Part shown: positions 52,826 through 61,643 of the stretch, piece after piece
Numbering within the stretch: the first letter of the stretch is position 1
Layout of the letters: each line of letters starts with the position of its first letter
Assembly (NCBI GenBank): GCA_963840925.1
Contig: CAWJAY010000052.1
Location: 14,919-78,918 of the forward strand
Length of the DNA stretch: 64,000 nt
Direction of reading: 5' to 3'
Origin: DATAOG01 sp963840925
Lineage (GTDB): Bacteria > Pseudomonadota > Alphaproteobacteria > Geminicoccales > Geminicoccaceae
Made by a program: the position numbers and the translations under genes
The notes under the pieces: model-generated
Database searches by the model: none
The model's input: the letters and a program-made list of their open reading frames with translations, nothing else
What the model was told of the DNA's origin: nothing

Positions 52826-53248
52826 GCGCCAGCGGCCGGTTCGGCGGTCGAGGGGCGCGGGCGGGCCGGCCAGCCGACCCTGCCCGCTGCCTTGGCGGCG
52901 GTCCAGCCGCCGATTTCGACATCACCCTGCATCACCCCGACTCGTCAGCTCAAAAATCGATAAATTGTATCGTATTAGAACCTGTGTCTAAAGCCGAGTG
53001 TGAACCTAGTGAGGCGATACGCCGGAGTCCAGCCAAAAAGTGCATCGGCGGGCATCGATCAGCGATGACCGTGCTGTCTGGGCCACGCCCGGGGCGATCA
53101 GTCTCGGACTGGACTCTATTGTCGGACTGTGGTTCGCAGAATAGCCTGCTCCTGGTCATCCAATGGTGGCACACGTTCTTTTTGCAAGCGGCTGCCAATC
53201 TCGCCACCAATCAAGATGAAGAGAGCAGCCGCCGTAAGATAGAGTTCA
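52826..53248. other. intergenic region after hslU
   Basis: About 420 bp between hslU and the convergent ModE-like gene. The left part is GC-rich with short inverted repeats (GCGGGCGGGCCGG... region). From 52950 it becomes clearly AT-richer (CAAAAATCGATAAATTGTATCG), which stands out from the surroundings and may be a horizontally acquired scrap. No protein-like frame is convincing. Confidence 0.35.
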
Positions 53249-53662
53249 TCATCTTGAATCTTCCGGAGAGGCTATGGCCTCCGCCAGCTTGTCTTCGATG
53301 ACGTTGATGTGTGCTCGCGCCGAGTGCGCGACCTCGCGCTCCAATGTCCGGTAGCGCTCGACCAGCTCCCGTCCAAAAGAGGTGAGTCGGGCGCCGCCGC
53401 CGCCGCGGCCGCCCGGCTGGGTATCGACCACCGGTGCCACAAAGGTGGCATTCAGGCTTGCCACCAGCAGCCAGGCCCGGCGATAGGACATCGCCATCGC
53501 GCGGCCGGCCGCCGAGATCGAGCCGGTCTGTTCGATCAGCTCGAGCAGGCGCACCTTGCCGGGCCCGACCCGCCGGCCACCCGGAAAATCGATCCGGATG
53601 CTGAGCCTGGCAGGCAAGGGCCGCCTTGCCCCTTTGCGTCGGGTTTCAGCCCGCGAGCGCAC
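53249..53662 (-). CDS. ModE-type DNA-binding protein (HTH domain only)
   Basis: A 137-residue winged-helix protein of the ModE N-terminal type: GPGKVRLLELIEQTGSISAAGRAMAMSYRRAWLLVASLN carries the helix-turn-helix. The glycine cluster PGGRGGGGARLTSFGRELVERYRTLE is characteristic. The molybdate-binding domains of full ModE are missing, so it may act as a short molybdate-independent repressor. The start overlaps the end of icd by 17 bp. No mod transport genes are nearby. Confidence 0.85.
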   Translation of the reverse strand: MRSRAETRRKGARRPLPARLSIRIDFPGGRRVGPGKVRLLELIEQTGSISAAGRAMAMSYRRAWLLVASLNATFVAPVVDTQPGGRGGGGARLTSFGRELVERYRTLEREVAHSARAHINVIEDKLAEAIASPEDSR

Positions 53663-54863
53663 TCTTCAGCCCGCTCGCGAGCCTGCCCAGGAACTGCTCG
53701 GTCGTGAGCCAGGGCTGGTCCGGGCCGATCAGCACCGCCAGGTCCTTGGTCATCTGACCGCCTTCGACGGTCTCGACGCAAACCCGCTCCAGGGTCCCGG
53801 CGAACGCCTCGACCTCGGGCGTGCCGTCGATCCGGGCGCGGTAGGTCAGGCCGCGGGTCCAGGCGAAGATCGAGGCGATCGGGTTGGTCGAGGTCGGCTT
53901 GCCCTGCTGGTGCTGGCGGTAGTGGCGAGTGACGGTGCCGTGCGCCGCCTCGGCCTCGACGGTCCTGCCGTCCGGGGTCATCAGCACCGAGGTCATCATG
54001 CCGAGCGAGCCGAAGCCTTGGGCGACCGTGTCGCTCTGAACATCGCCGTCGTAATTCTTGCAGGCCCAGACGAACCCGCCCGACCACTTGAGCGCCGCCG
54101 CGACCATGTCGTCGATCAGCCGGTGCTCGTAGGTAAGCTTATTGTCGGCAAACCGGTCCTTGAACTCGGCGTCGAAGATCTGCTCGAACAGATCCTTGAA
54201 GCGGCCGTCGTAGGCCTTGAGGATCGTGTTCTTGGTCGAGAGGTAAAGCGGCCATTTGCGCAGCAGCGAGTAGTTCATGCAAGCACGGGCGAAGTCGCGG
54301 ATCGAATCGTCCAGATTATACATGCCGAGCGCGACCCCGCCGCCTGGGAATCGGAAAATCTCGTGCTGCTGCGGTGGCGATCCGTCGTCCGGGGTAAAGG
54401 TCATCGTCAGCGTGCCGGCGCCCGGGATCAGAAAATCGGTCGCGCGATACTGATCGCCGAAGGCGTGGCGGCCGATCACGATCGGCTCGGTCCAGCCCGG
54501 CACCAGGCGCGGCACGTTGGTGCAGATGATCGGCTCGCGGAACACGGTGCCGCCCAGGATGTTGCGGATCGTGCCATTCGGCGAGCGCCACATTTTCTTG
54601 AGGCCGAACTCTTTGACGCGCCCCTCGTCGGGCGTGATCGTCGCGCATTTGACCCCGACGTTGTGCGCCTTGATCGCCTCGGCCGCCTCGACCGTGACCC
54701 GGTCCTCGGTCGCGTCGCGGTTCTGGACCGAGAGGTCGAAGTACAAGGTCTCGAGCTCGAGATACGGAAAAATCAGCTGGTCCTTGATCATCGCCCAGAT
54801 GATCCGGGTCATCTCGTCGCCGTCGATCTCGACGATCGGCTTTTGCACCTTGATCTTCGCCAT
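53646..54863 (-). CDS. icd: NADP-dependent isocitrate dehydrogenase
   Basis: Oxidative decarboxylation of isocitrate to 2-oxoglutarate in the TCA cycle. The 405-residue protein is of the eukaryote-like subfamily II common in alphaproteobacteria: KIKVQKPIVEIDGDEMTRIIWAMIKDQLI, the NADP-site TPDEGRVKEF and SPNGTIRNILGGTVFREPIIC, metal-site KNYDGDVQSDTVAQGFGSLGMM and AAHGTVTRHYR. The ATG at 54863 is the family start. It supplies the 2-oxoglutarate sensed by PII. Confidence 0.96.
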   Translation of the reverse strand: MAKIKVQKPIVEIDGDEMTRIIWAMIKDQLIFPYLELETLYFDLSVQNRDATEDRVTVEAAEAIKAHNVGVKCATITPDEGRVKEFGLKKMWRSPNGTIRNILGGTVFREPIICTNVPRLVPGWTEPIVIGRHAFGDQYRATDFLIPGAGTLTMTFTPDDGSPPQQHEIFRFPGGGVALGMYNLDDSIRDFARACMNYSLLRKWPLYLSTKNTILKAYDGRFKDLFEQIFDAEFKDRFADNKLTYEHRLIDDMVAAALKWSGGFVWACKNYDGDVQSDTVAQGFGSLGMMTSVLMTPDGRTVEAEAAHGTVTRHYRQHQQGKPTSTNPIASIFAWTRGLTYRARIDGTPEVEAFAGTLERVCVETVEGGQMTKDLAVLIGPDQPWLTTEQFLGRLASGLKSALAG

Positions 54864-55012
54864 GCTCGATCTCTCAGCGCTGATGGGTCGCAACTCGGCG
54901 CGCGCGCTCGCCGCGTTGTACTCCAAGCCCGGCCCGCTGGCCACGGCTGCGCGCGTAAACGCCGACTTCGCCAGGACCACCGCGTGCCCCTCGGCTGACC
55001 CTGGCGCGGCGT

Positions 55013-55708
55013 TCACAGCAGCCAGATCGGATCCTTGAGGAGCGCGAGGAACGCCTGATGCGCGACCATCTCCTCGGGGCTTGGGGCATGGGGACGGGGT
55101 GCGCGCGGCACCCGCTCGCGGATCAGGACCGTGACCTGCTCGGTGGGCGCGACCACCAGGCCCAGGTCCGGCTGGCGGCCACCGATCAGGCCGAGGTAGA
55201 CCTCGGCCAGAAGCTCGGCGTCGAGCAGGGCGCCATGCCTGGTGCGCGCCGAGGCGTCGACGCTGAAGCGCCGGCAGAGCGCATCCAGGCTCGCCGGCGC
55301 CCCGGGAAAGCGCTGGCGGGCGAGCTGCAGGGTATCCATCACCAGGCGTCCCTGATCGACCCGGGGCCGGCCGAGCCGGGCGAGCTCGCTGTTCAGGAAC
55401 GCGATGTCGAAGGCCGAGTTGTGGATCACCAGCTGGGCCGGCGCCGCGCCGTCCCGGCTCTGGTCCAGGAACGCGAGAAAATCCTCGACCACCTCGGCGA
55501 ACCGCGGCTGCTCGCCGAGGAAGGCAGCGGTCAGGCCGTGCACCAGCTGGGCATCGGCCGGCATGTCGCGCTCGGGGTTGAGGTAGCTGTGGAAGATGCG
55601 GCCAGTCGGCAGGTGGTTGACCAGCTCGATCGCGCCGATCTCGACCAGCCGGTGGCCGTCGCCCGGCTCGAGACCGGTGGTCTCGGTGTCGATCACGATC
55701 TCGCGCAT
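55013..55708 (-). CDS. dnaQ: DNA polymerase III epsilon subunit (3'-5' exonuclease)
   Basis: A 231-residue proofreading exonuclease. DEDDh residues are D7 and E9 in REIVIDTETTGLEP, the Asp in VIHNSAFDIAFLNSEL, and His/Asp in RHGALLDAELLAEVYLGL. The C-terminal helix (EEMVAHQAFLALLKDPIWL) is typical of alphaproteobacterial DnaQ. It overlaps coaE by 16 bp and ends the maf-aroE-coaE-dnaQ run. Confidence 0.95.
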   Translation of the reverse strand: MREIVIDTETTGLEPGDGHRLVEIGAIELVNHLPTGRIFHSYLNPERDMPADAQLVHGLTAAFLGEQPRFAEVVEDFLAFLDQSRDGAAPAQLVIHNSAFDIAFLNSELARLGRPRVDQGRLVMDTLQLARQRFPGAPASLDALCRRFSVDASARTRHGALLDAELLAEVYLGLIGGRQPDLGLVVAPTEQVTVLIRERVPRAPRPHAPSPEEMVAHQAFLALLKDPIWLL

Positions 55709-56343
55709 GCCAGTCCTGGCCCTGCTGCGAGACGCCCGCGCAGCCGATGCCGCGGCCCCCCGCGCAGCCGATCGATGATCGCCGCGATCGCCTGGACGGC
55801 CCGGCGGCGCTCGACCCCGGTCGGGATCACGAAATCGGCGCGCCGGCGTTTTTCCCGGTCCGGCAGCTGGCGGGCGCGGATCGCAGCGAGCCGGGCGGGG
55901 GTCATGCCCGGCCGGCGCAGCACCCGCTGAGACTGGAGAAAAGCCGGAGCGCTGACGACCGCGACCGCATCGACCAGGCGCTCGCCGCCGGTCTCGTAGA
56001 GCAGCGGGATGTCGAGCACCGCGAGCCGCTCGCCGCGCGCCCGGCAGCGGGCGAGAAAGCGGGCCTGCTCGGCCCGCACCAGCGGATGCAGGATCGCCTC
56101 CAGGCGGGCCAGCGCCGCCGGGTCGCCGAACACCCGCCGGCCGAGCCTTTGCCGGTCGATCCCGGCGCCGCCGGCGCAACCGGCAAACACCGCGCTGACC
56201 GGCCCGACGCCAGCACCACCCGGCCCGAGCAGGCGGTGCACCGCGGCATCGGCATCGAACACCGGCAGGCCAAAGCTCCGGAAGGTCTTCGCCGCGGTCG
56301 ATTTGCCCATCGCGATCGAGCCGGTGAGGCCAAGCACGATCAT
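55693..56343 (-). CDS. coaE: dephospho-CoA kinase
   Basis: The last step of coenzyme A synthesis. The 216-residue P-loop kinase has LGLTGSIAMGKST, the DADAAVH motif with the catalytic Asp, and LAVLDIPLLYETGG. The LID region with R-x3-R (ARQLPDREKRRRADFVI) is present. The C-terminal about 20 residues are Arg/Gly-rich and exceed the family core. It starts three bases after aroE ends. Confidence 0.95.
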   Translation of the reverse strand: MIVLGLTGSIAMGKSTAAKTFRSFGLPVFDADAAVHRLLGPGGAGVGPVSAVFAGCAGGAGIDRQRLGRRVFGDPAALARLEAILHPLVRAEQARFLARCRARGERLAVLDIPLLYETGGERLVDAVAVVSAPAFLQSQRVLRRPGMTPARLAAIRARQLPDREKRRRADFVIPTGVERRRAVQAIAAIIDRLRGGPRHRLRGRLAAGPGLACARS

Positions 56344-56346
56344 CGC

Positions 56347-57207
56347 TCAGGCGCCCAGGCCGGCGAGGACGATCGTGCGCAGCTCGTCGTCGACCGCGGG
56401 CTCGACCCCGAACCAGGCGCGAAACCCTGGTCGCGCCTGGTGCAGCAGCATGCCGAGCCCGTCGACCACCGGATTGCCATGGGCGCGGGCGACCGCCAGC
56501 AGCGGCGTGATCAGCGGCGTATAGACAACGTCGGTGACCAACGCGGTGCGCGGCAGGGCATCGAGCGAGAGGACCAGCGGCGGCTGGCCCGCCATGCCGA
56601 GGCTGGTGGTGTTGACCAGCAGTGCGGCGCCGTCGAGCGCGGCGGCGCGCTCGATCCACGGCACGGCGGCGACCGGACCGTCGAGCTCCGCGGCGAGCTT
56701 CTGTGCCCGGTCGGGGGTCCGGTTGAGCAGCCTGACCTCGGGTGCGCCGGCATCCAGCAGCGCCACCGCCACCGCCCGCGCCGCGCCGCCCGCCCCGAGC
56801 AGGACCGCCGGACCTGCCCCGGCCTGCCATGCGGGCCAGCCCGCGGCCAGGCTCGCGAGCAGGCCGAAGCCGTCGGTATTGTCTCCGGCCAGCGCGCCAT
56901 CGGTCTCGACCACGACGGTGTTGACCGCGCCGATCCGATGCGCGAGCGGGGTTGCGCGGTCGACCTGGGCGAGGGCCGCCTCCTTGTGCGGAATGGTCAG
57001 ATTGCAACCGCGAAAGCCGAGCGCCGGCAGCGTGCGCAAGGCGTCGGCCAGGCGCTCCGGCGGGACCGCGAGCGGAACATAGGCGCCGTCGATGCCGTAC
57101 CGGCGCAGCCAGTGACCATGCAGGCGCGGCGACAGCGAATGGCCGACCGGCCAGCCCATGATGCCGGCGAGCCTGGCCCGGCCGGTCAGATAGGGAACGG
57201 CGGTCAT
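56347..57207 (-). CDS. aroE: shikimate 5-dehydrogenase
   Basis: Reduces 3-dehydroshikimate with NADPH in aromatic amino acid synthesis. The 286 residues show the substrate site GWPVGHSLSPRLHGHWL, the catalytic lysine in GCNLTIPHKEAAL, the second Asp in AGDNTDGFG and the NADP fold LLGAGGAARAVAVALL with LLNRTPDRA. It overlaps maf by four bases (ATGA). Confidence 0.95.
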   Translation of the reverse strand: MTAVPYLTGRARLAGIMGWPVGHSLSPRLHGHWLRRYGIDGAYVPLAVPPERLADALRTLPALGFRGCNLTIPHKEAALAQVDRATPLAHRIGAVNTVVVETDGALAGDNTDGFGLLASLAAGWPAWQAGAGPAVLLGAGGAARAVAVALLDAGAPEVRLLNRTPDRAQKLAAELDGPVAAVPWIERAAALDGAALLVNTTSLGMAGQPPLVLSLDALPRTALVTDVVYTPLITPLLAVARAHGNPVVDGLGMLLHQARPGFRAWFGVEPAVDDELRTIVLAGLGA

Positions 57208-57839
57208 CGCGCCAGGACCCCCTGGCCACGCAGGAACTCCAGCACCTCGAGCAGCGGCAGGCCCTGGATCGCGAAGTGGTCGCCCTCGATCCGGGCGAAC
57301 AGCTGCGCCCCGAAGCCCTCGACCTGATAGGCACCGACCGAGGCGAGCGCGAATTCCCCGGTCGCCCGCAAATAGGCGTCGAGAAAGCTTTTTGAGCAGG
57401 GCCTGAGCCAGAGCCTGGCGATCGCCAGCTGATGCCAGATCCGGGCGCCGTTGCGGAACGCGACCACGGCGCTGGCAAGCTCGTGCCGGGCGCCGGCGAG
57501 CTGCTCGAGCTGGGCGCGCGCCTCGGCCAGGTCGGCGGGCTTGGCAAACCAGCGCTCGCCAACCCAGAGGATCTGGTCGGCGCCGAGCACGACCGCGTCG
57601 GCCGGTGCCTGACCCGCGATCCGCCCGGCCTTGAGCTCGGCCAGCGCCACCGCGGCATCGCCGGCCGCGACACCTTCGGCGCGGAGCGCGCCCCGGACCG
57701 CTTCCTCGTCGATCGCCGCCGGCCGCTGCTCGAGCTCGACCCCGGCCGCCCGGAGCAGCCGCGCCCGCGCCGGACTGGCCGAGGCCAGGATCACCGGCGG
57801 CGCGTCCGCGCGGTGCAGGCTCGCCGCTCGCGAGGTCAT
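57204..57839 (-). CDS. maf: Maf/YceF nucleotide pyrophosphatase
   Basis: A 211-residue house-cleaning nucleotide diphosphatase. The family start pattern ILASASPARARLLRAAGVE is followed by AAIDEEAVR, the catalytic VVLGADQILWVGERWFAKP and the C-terminal VGAYQVEGFGAQLFARIEGDHFAIQGLPLLEVLEFL. The sequence (ADQ in place of the usual ADT) and W rather than T/E in the loop suggest the YceF-like alphaproteobacterial variant. First gene of the maf-aroE-coaE-dnaQ run. Confidence 0.93.
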   Translation of the reverse strand: MTSRAASLHRADAPPVILASASPARARLLRAAGVELEQRPAAIDEEAVRGALRAEGVAAGDAAVALAELKAGRIAGQAPADAVVLGADQILWVGERWFAKPADLAEARAQLEQLAGARHELASAVVAFRNGARIWHQLAIARLWLRPCSKSFLDAYLRATGEFALASVGAYQVEGFGAQLFARIEGDHFAIQGLPLLEVLEFLRGQGVLAR

Positions 57840-57853
57840 CGGCCCCGAGGCGG

Positions 57854-59251
57854 TCAGCTCGGCAGCCGGACCAGCACGCGCAGTCCGCCCTCCGGCGCCT
57901 CGGTCAGCTCGATGTCGCCGCCATGGCCGAGCACGATGTCGCGCGCGATGGTCAGCCCCAGCCCGACCCCGCCGGTGCTCGGGTTGCGCGAGCCTTCGAG
58001 CCGGTAGAACGCCTTGAACACCGCCTCCCGCTGGTCGGCCGGGATGCCGGGGCCGTTATCGTCGACCGCGATCCAGACGTGATCGCGCTGAGCCGCGACC
58101 CGGATCCCGACCCAGCTGGCGTGGCGGACCGCGTTCTGGACCAGATTGGTCAGGCAGCGGCGCATCGCGATCGGCCGCAACGGCAACGTGACCGGGCTCT
58201 CCAGCTCGACCTCGACCGGTACGCCGCCGGCGCTTGCGCGCTGGGTGACCTCCTGCAGCAGCGCGCCGAGATCGGTCGCCGCAATCGCCTCCTGGCCCTC
58301 GCCGCGGGCGAACGCCAGGTAACCGTCGACCACGTTGACCATCTCGTCGACGTCGGAGCGCAGGCCGTCGAGCTCGCCGGGTTGGGTCTTTGCATCGGCG
58401 AGCATCTCGAGCTCGAGCCGCATCCGGGTCAGCGGCGTCCTCAGATCGTGCGAGACCGCAGCGAGCAGCTCGGTGCGCTGGCCGATGTGGCGGAGAATGC
58501 GCTTGCGCATCAGGTTGAACGCCGCGCCCGCCTGGCGGATCTCGGTCGGCCCGGCGAGCTTGAAGTCGCCGACGTCGCGGCCCTTGCCGAACTGATCGAC
58601 CGCCCGGGCGAGGCGCAGGATCGGCTGCACCTGGCGGTTCATTAGGTAGATCGCGAGCGTGAGCAGCAGGCCCGACATGCCGATCATCCAGCCGATGAAC
58701 ACCTGAGTGGTGGTGCTGTCGACCCGCTTGCGCGGTGCCAGCACCCGCAGCAGACCGTCCTCGAGCTGGACGTAGACCGCGATCCGCCGCGGCAACTCGA
58801 CCGGCCGGGTGTCGATCACGAACGGGCGCTCGAGGGCGCCGGCGAAGGTCTGGGCGAGCCGCCGGTCGAGCCCGCTCGGCGCCAACCGGCCGCCGCTCGC
58901 CTGCGGCTGCAGCACGCCTTCCGGTTCCAGCGAGACCGCGAAATCGAGATGGTCACGCGCCAGATCGAGCACGCGGCTCCTGGCGGCCGGGCTCGGAGCC
59001 GCCTGCAGCAGCTCGACCACGAGCCCGACCTCGCCGGCGAAGCCGGAGGCGAGCCAGCGGGTCACCGAGTCCCAGTGCCGCTCGTAAAAGACGTAAGCCA
59101 GCACCGCCTGCAGGATCAGCAACGGCATGATCACGATCAGAAGGGAGCGGCTGAACAGGCTGCGCGGGACGATCCGCGGCAGGCGCGCGATCGTCGGCGC
59201 CGCCTCGCTCGGCGGGTTAACTGCCAGGCCGGAGAACATAGCCTTCGCCAC
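57854..59251 (-). CDS. EnvZ-like sensor histidine kinase
   Basis: A 465-residue membrane kinase. Two helices (about residues 34-55 and 185-205) enclose a periplasmic sensor. A HAMP domain (NRQVQPILRLARAVDQFGKGRD), the H-box AAVSHDLRTPLTRMRLELEM, N-box NLVQNAVRHASW and G-boxes VDDNGPGIP and GGVGLGLTIARDIV follow. The start overlaps the response regulator by 35 bp, so the pair is coupled. Related to the EnvZ/OmpR-type pair that alphaproteobacteria keep beside ilvE; the signal is unknown. Confidence 0.93.
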   Translation of the reverse strand: MAKAMFSGLAVNPPSEAAPTIARLPRIVPRSLFSRSLLIVIMPLLILQAVLAYVFYERHWDSVTRWLASGFAGEVGLVVELLQAAPSPAARSRVLDLARDHLDFAVSLEPEGVLQPQASGGRLAPSGLDRRLAQTFAGALERPFVIDTRPVELPRRIAVYVQLEDGLLRVLAPRKRVDSTTTQVFIGWMIGMSGLLLTLAIYLMNRQVQPILRLARAVDQFGKGRDVGDFKLAGPTEIRQAGAAFNLMRKRILRHIGQRTELLAAVSHDLRTPLTRMRLELEMLADAKTQPGELDGLRSDVDEMVNVVDGYLAFARGEGQEAIAATDLGALLQEVTQRASAGGVPVEVELESPVTLPLRPIAMRRCLTNLVQNAVRHASWVGIRVAAQRDHVWIAVDDNGPGIPADQREAVFKAFYRLEGSRNPSTGGVGLGLTIARDIVLGHGGDIELTEAPEGGLRVLVRLPS

Positions 59252-59921
59252 GCTTGGTCAACAGATATCGGGGGCGGCGCGGATCGGGCTCGAGCTTGCG
59301 CCGCAACCGCGCGATCTGGGTGTCGATCGCCCGATCCGAGCCGCTGATGCGGCTGCGCTGGCCGAGCTCCTGGCGGCTGATCGCGCGCCCGGGCTGGGCG
59401 GCCAGGATCTGCAGCAGCGACCACTCGGCATCGGTCAGATGGATGCGCTCCTCGCCGCGCCAGAGCTGCTGGCCGCCGGGATCGAGCGCAAACGGCCCGA
59501 ACCGGAACGGCTGCTCGGAGACCATGGCCGGCGTCACCCGGCGCAGGATGGTCGCGATCCGCAGCAGCAGCTCGCGCGGATCGAAAGGCTTGGCCAGATA
59601 GTCGTCGGCGCCGGCCGCAAGGCCGTTGACCCGATCCTCGGTCTCGCCGAGCGCGGTCAGCAGCAGGATCGGCAGATCGATCGCGGTCCGCAGCTCGGTG
59701 ACCAGGCTGATGCCGTCCTGGCCGGGCATCATGACGTCCAGCACCATCAGGTCAAAGGCGAAGTTCTTGAGCGCTGCCTTGGCTTCCGTGGCATCGCCGG
59801 CGGCGGTCACATGGTAGCCGTGCTCGGTCAGAAAGCGCTGCAGCAGGCGGCGCAGGCGGGCGTCGTCGTCGACCACCAGGAGGTGGTGAGCCGGGCCGTT
59901 CGCTACTGCCAGAGCCGTCAA
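59217..59921 (-). CDS. OmpR-family response regulator
   Basis: A 234-residue regulator. The receiver has acidic DDDARLRRLLQ, phospho-Asp in LMVLDVMMPGQDG, Thr in LLTALGE and Lys in YLAKPFDPREL. The C-terminal winged helix (LTDAEWSLLQILAAQPGRAISRQELGQ, DRAIDTQIARLRRKLEPDPRRPRYLLTKRGEGYVL) binds DNA. It lies between a MarR gene and its kinase, all on the same strand. Confidence 0.95.
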   Translation of the reverse strand: MTALAVANGPAHHLLVVDDDARLRRLLQRFLTEHGYHVTAAGDATEAKAALKNFAFDLMVLDVMMPGQDGISLVTELRTAIDLPILLLTALGETEDRVNGLAAGADDYLAKPFDPRELLLRIATILRRVTPAMVSEQPFRFGPFALDPGGQQLWRGEERIHLTDAEWSLLQILAAQPGRAISRQELGQRSRISGSDRAIDTQIARLRRKLEPDPRRPRYLLTKRGEGYVLRPGS

Positions 59922-59930
59922 GATGCCATC

Positions 59931-60449
59931 TCACGCGGTCCGCTGGCGTTGCCGGCGGGCGGGCTCGTCGACCAGTCCGAGCAGGACCTTGTGGAAGCCC
60001 GCGACCGCCTCGGCGCCGGCGCCCCGATAGGCGTCCGCGAGCCGCCGACGCAGCCGGCCGTTGAGCTGCTCATCGAGCTCGCGCCCGGCGAGCGTCAGCT
60101 CGAGCGGGCGCTGGCGGCGGTCGTGCCGGCTCGGGAGCCTGACGATCAGCCCGGCGCCGACCAATTCGTTCAGCAGCCGGGAGAGGGTCTGCTTGGTCAG
60201 CTGGGTCCGCTGCTGCAGCTCGACCAGCGTGATGCCCGGCTGACGACCGACCCAGTACACCACCCGCTGATGATGGCGTCCGAGCCCAAGGTCGATCAGC
60301 CGTCGGTCCGGACGGGCCAGCAGCGCGCCATAGGCCACTTCCAGCAGCTCCAGCCCGCGGGTCAGCTCCTCGTCGCGCAGGAACAGCGGATTCGGCGCGC
60401 CAAACGGCAGGCTACGGGCGACCTTCGGCTCGGTCACGTTGACACTCAT
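59931..60449 (-). CDS. MarR-family transcriptional regulator
   Basis: A 172-residue winged-helix repressor: GITLVELQQRTQLTKQTLSRLLNELVGAGLIVRLPSRHDRRQRPLELT carries the recognition helix and the wing with its DRR motif. It is 9 bp upstream of the response regulator and divergent from ilvE, whose start is 58 bp away, so it could regulate ilvE, the two-component genes, or itself. Confidence 0.92.
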   Translation of the reverse strand: MSVNVTEPKVARSLPFGAPNPLFLRDEELTRGLELLEVAYGALLARPDRRLIDLGLGRHHQRVVYWVGRQPGITLVELQQRTQLTKQTLSRLLNELVGAGLIVRLPSRHDRRQRPLELTLAGRELDEQLNGRLRRRLADAYRGAGAEAVAGFHKVLLGLVDEPARRQRQRTA

Positions 60450-60507
60450 GGACGCTCGATGCTACGCGCTGTCTCTTACCACAGGCAATCGGGAAAGGCA
60501 GCGTCTC

Positions 60508-61401
60508 ATGTCCCCCGTCCCGTATGACGATCGCGACGGCTTCATCTGGATCGACGGCACGATGGTGCCGTGGCGGGACGCGAAGGCGCACGTATTGACC
60601 CATGCACTGCACTACGCCAGCTGCGTGTTCGAGGGCGAGCGGGTCTACGACGGCCGGATCTTCAAGCTTGCCGAGCATAGCCAGCGCTTGGCCCAATCGG
60701 CCAAGGTGATGGGCTTTCAGCTGCCCTGCGATCTGGCGACCCTCGACCAGGCCTGCAAGCAGGTGGTGGCCGCCAACGGCATCGGCGACGGCTACGTTCG
60801 GCCGCTCGCCTGGCGCGGCGCCGAGATGATGGGCGTCTCGGCGCAGAACACCAGGATCCACGTCGCGATCGCGGCCTGGACCTGGCCCGCTTACTTCACG
60901 CCGGAGGCGAGGCTCAGGGGCATCCGGATGACCCGGGCGATCTACCGGCGGCCGTCGCCGGACACGGCGCCGACCCAGAGCAAGGCCGCCGGCCTGTACA
61001 TGATCTGCACGCTGTCCAAGCACGACGCCGAGGCCAAGGGCTACGACGACGCGCTGATGCTCGACTACCGCGGCTACCTGGCCGAGGGCACCGGCGCCAA
61101 TCTGTTCCTCGCGATCGGCGGCAAGCTGCACACGCCGACCCCTGATTGCTTCCTGAACGGCATCACCCGCCAGACCGTGATCGACCTGGCGAGGGTCCGC
61201 GGCATCGAGGTGATCGAGCGCCACATCCAGCCCGAAGAGCTGGCCCAGGCTCAGGAGGTCTTCCTGACCGGCACCGCGGTTGAGGTGACGCCGGTGCGCG
61301 AGATCGACGAGCATCGCTTCCAGGTCGGGCAGATCACCCGCCAGTTGGTCGGCGACTTCGACGCGCTGACCCGCGAGCCGGCGCGCCAGCAGGCGGTCTG
61401 A
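60508..61401 (+). CDS. ilvE: branched-chain amino acid aminotransferase
   Basis: A 297-residue fold-type IV PLP enzyme catalysing the last transamination of Val, Leu and Ile synthesis. It shows FIWIDGTMVPWRDAKAHVLTHALHYASCVFEGERVY, the PLP lysine in QSKAAGLYMICTLSKHDAEAKGYDDALMLD, and the LAEGTGANLFL and ITRQTVIDLAR signatures. The ATG at 60508 is chosen because the family starts at V-PYDDRDG; the longer frame overlaps the MarR gene. Confidence 0.95.
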   Translation: MSPVPYDDRDGFIWIDGTMVPWRDAKAHVLTHALHYASCVFEGERVYDGRIFKLAEHSQRLAQSAKVMGFQLPCDLATLDQACKQVVAANGIGDGYVRPLAWRGAEMMGVSAQNTRIHVAIAAWTWPAYFTPEARLRGIRMTRAIYRRPSPDTAPTQSKAAGLYMICTLSKHDAEAKGYDDALMLDYRGYLAEGTGANLFLAIGGKLHTPTPDCFLNGITRQTVIDLARVRGIEVIERHIQPEELAQAQEVFLTGTAVEVTPVREIDEHRFQVGQITRQLVGDFDALTREPARQQAV

Positions 61402-61423
61402 GCGGCCGCAGCCTCGCGTCCGG

Positions 61424-61525
61424 TCAGCCGGCCGACCCGGTGCCCGGCGGGATCTCGAACACCTGCCCGGGATAGATCAGGTCGGGATTGCGGATCTGCG
61501 CCTGGTTACGGATTTCATCGAGGTT
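61424..61525 (-). pseudogene. LysM-domain protein, C-terminal tail
   Basis: The minus strand ends in EIRNQAQIRNPDLIYPGQVF followed by EIPPGTGSAG and a stop at 61424. This is the end of a LysM peptidoglycan-binding domain (usual NRDQIRNPDLIYPGQVF). Upstream the frame is lost at about 61525, where phage-like sequence begins, so the gene appears cut by the integrated element. Confidence 0.65.
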
Positions 61526-61537
61526 TTACAATGAGTT

Positions 61538-61555
61538 AGGCGCCGCAAGGCGCCT
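61538..61555 (+). terminator. hairpin at the edge of the integrated element
   Basis: AGGCGCC-GCAA-GGCGCCT is a perfect 7-bp stem with a GCAA tetraloop, followed by CTTTCT. It sits 13 bp from the break in the LysM gene and may terminate transcription into or out of the element. Confidence 0.5.
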
Positions 61556-61643
61556 CTTTCTATTGCAACAATGAGCGACAATAGCTACGGATTATCAAGG
61601 ACCTGCTGGACACGCCATCGCCGCCGTGTGACAGGTTCGCGAC

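Noticed and set aside
52950..53301. Small genes in the AT-richer stretch after hslU
   Set aside because: Frames on both strands lack start signals and protein-like composition; no family is recognisable.
55013..57673. An 886-codon minus-strand frame
   Set aside because: It contains dnaQ at its end, but the upstream part is the shadow of coaE, aroE and maf, which have clear family motifs in other frames.
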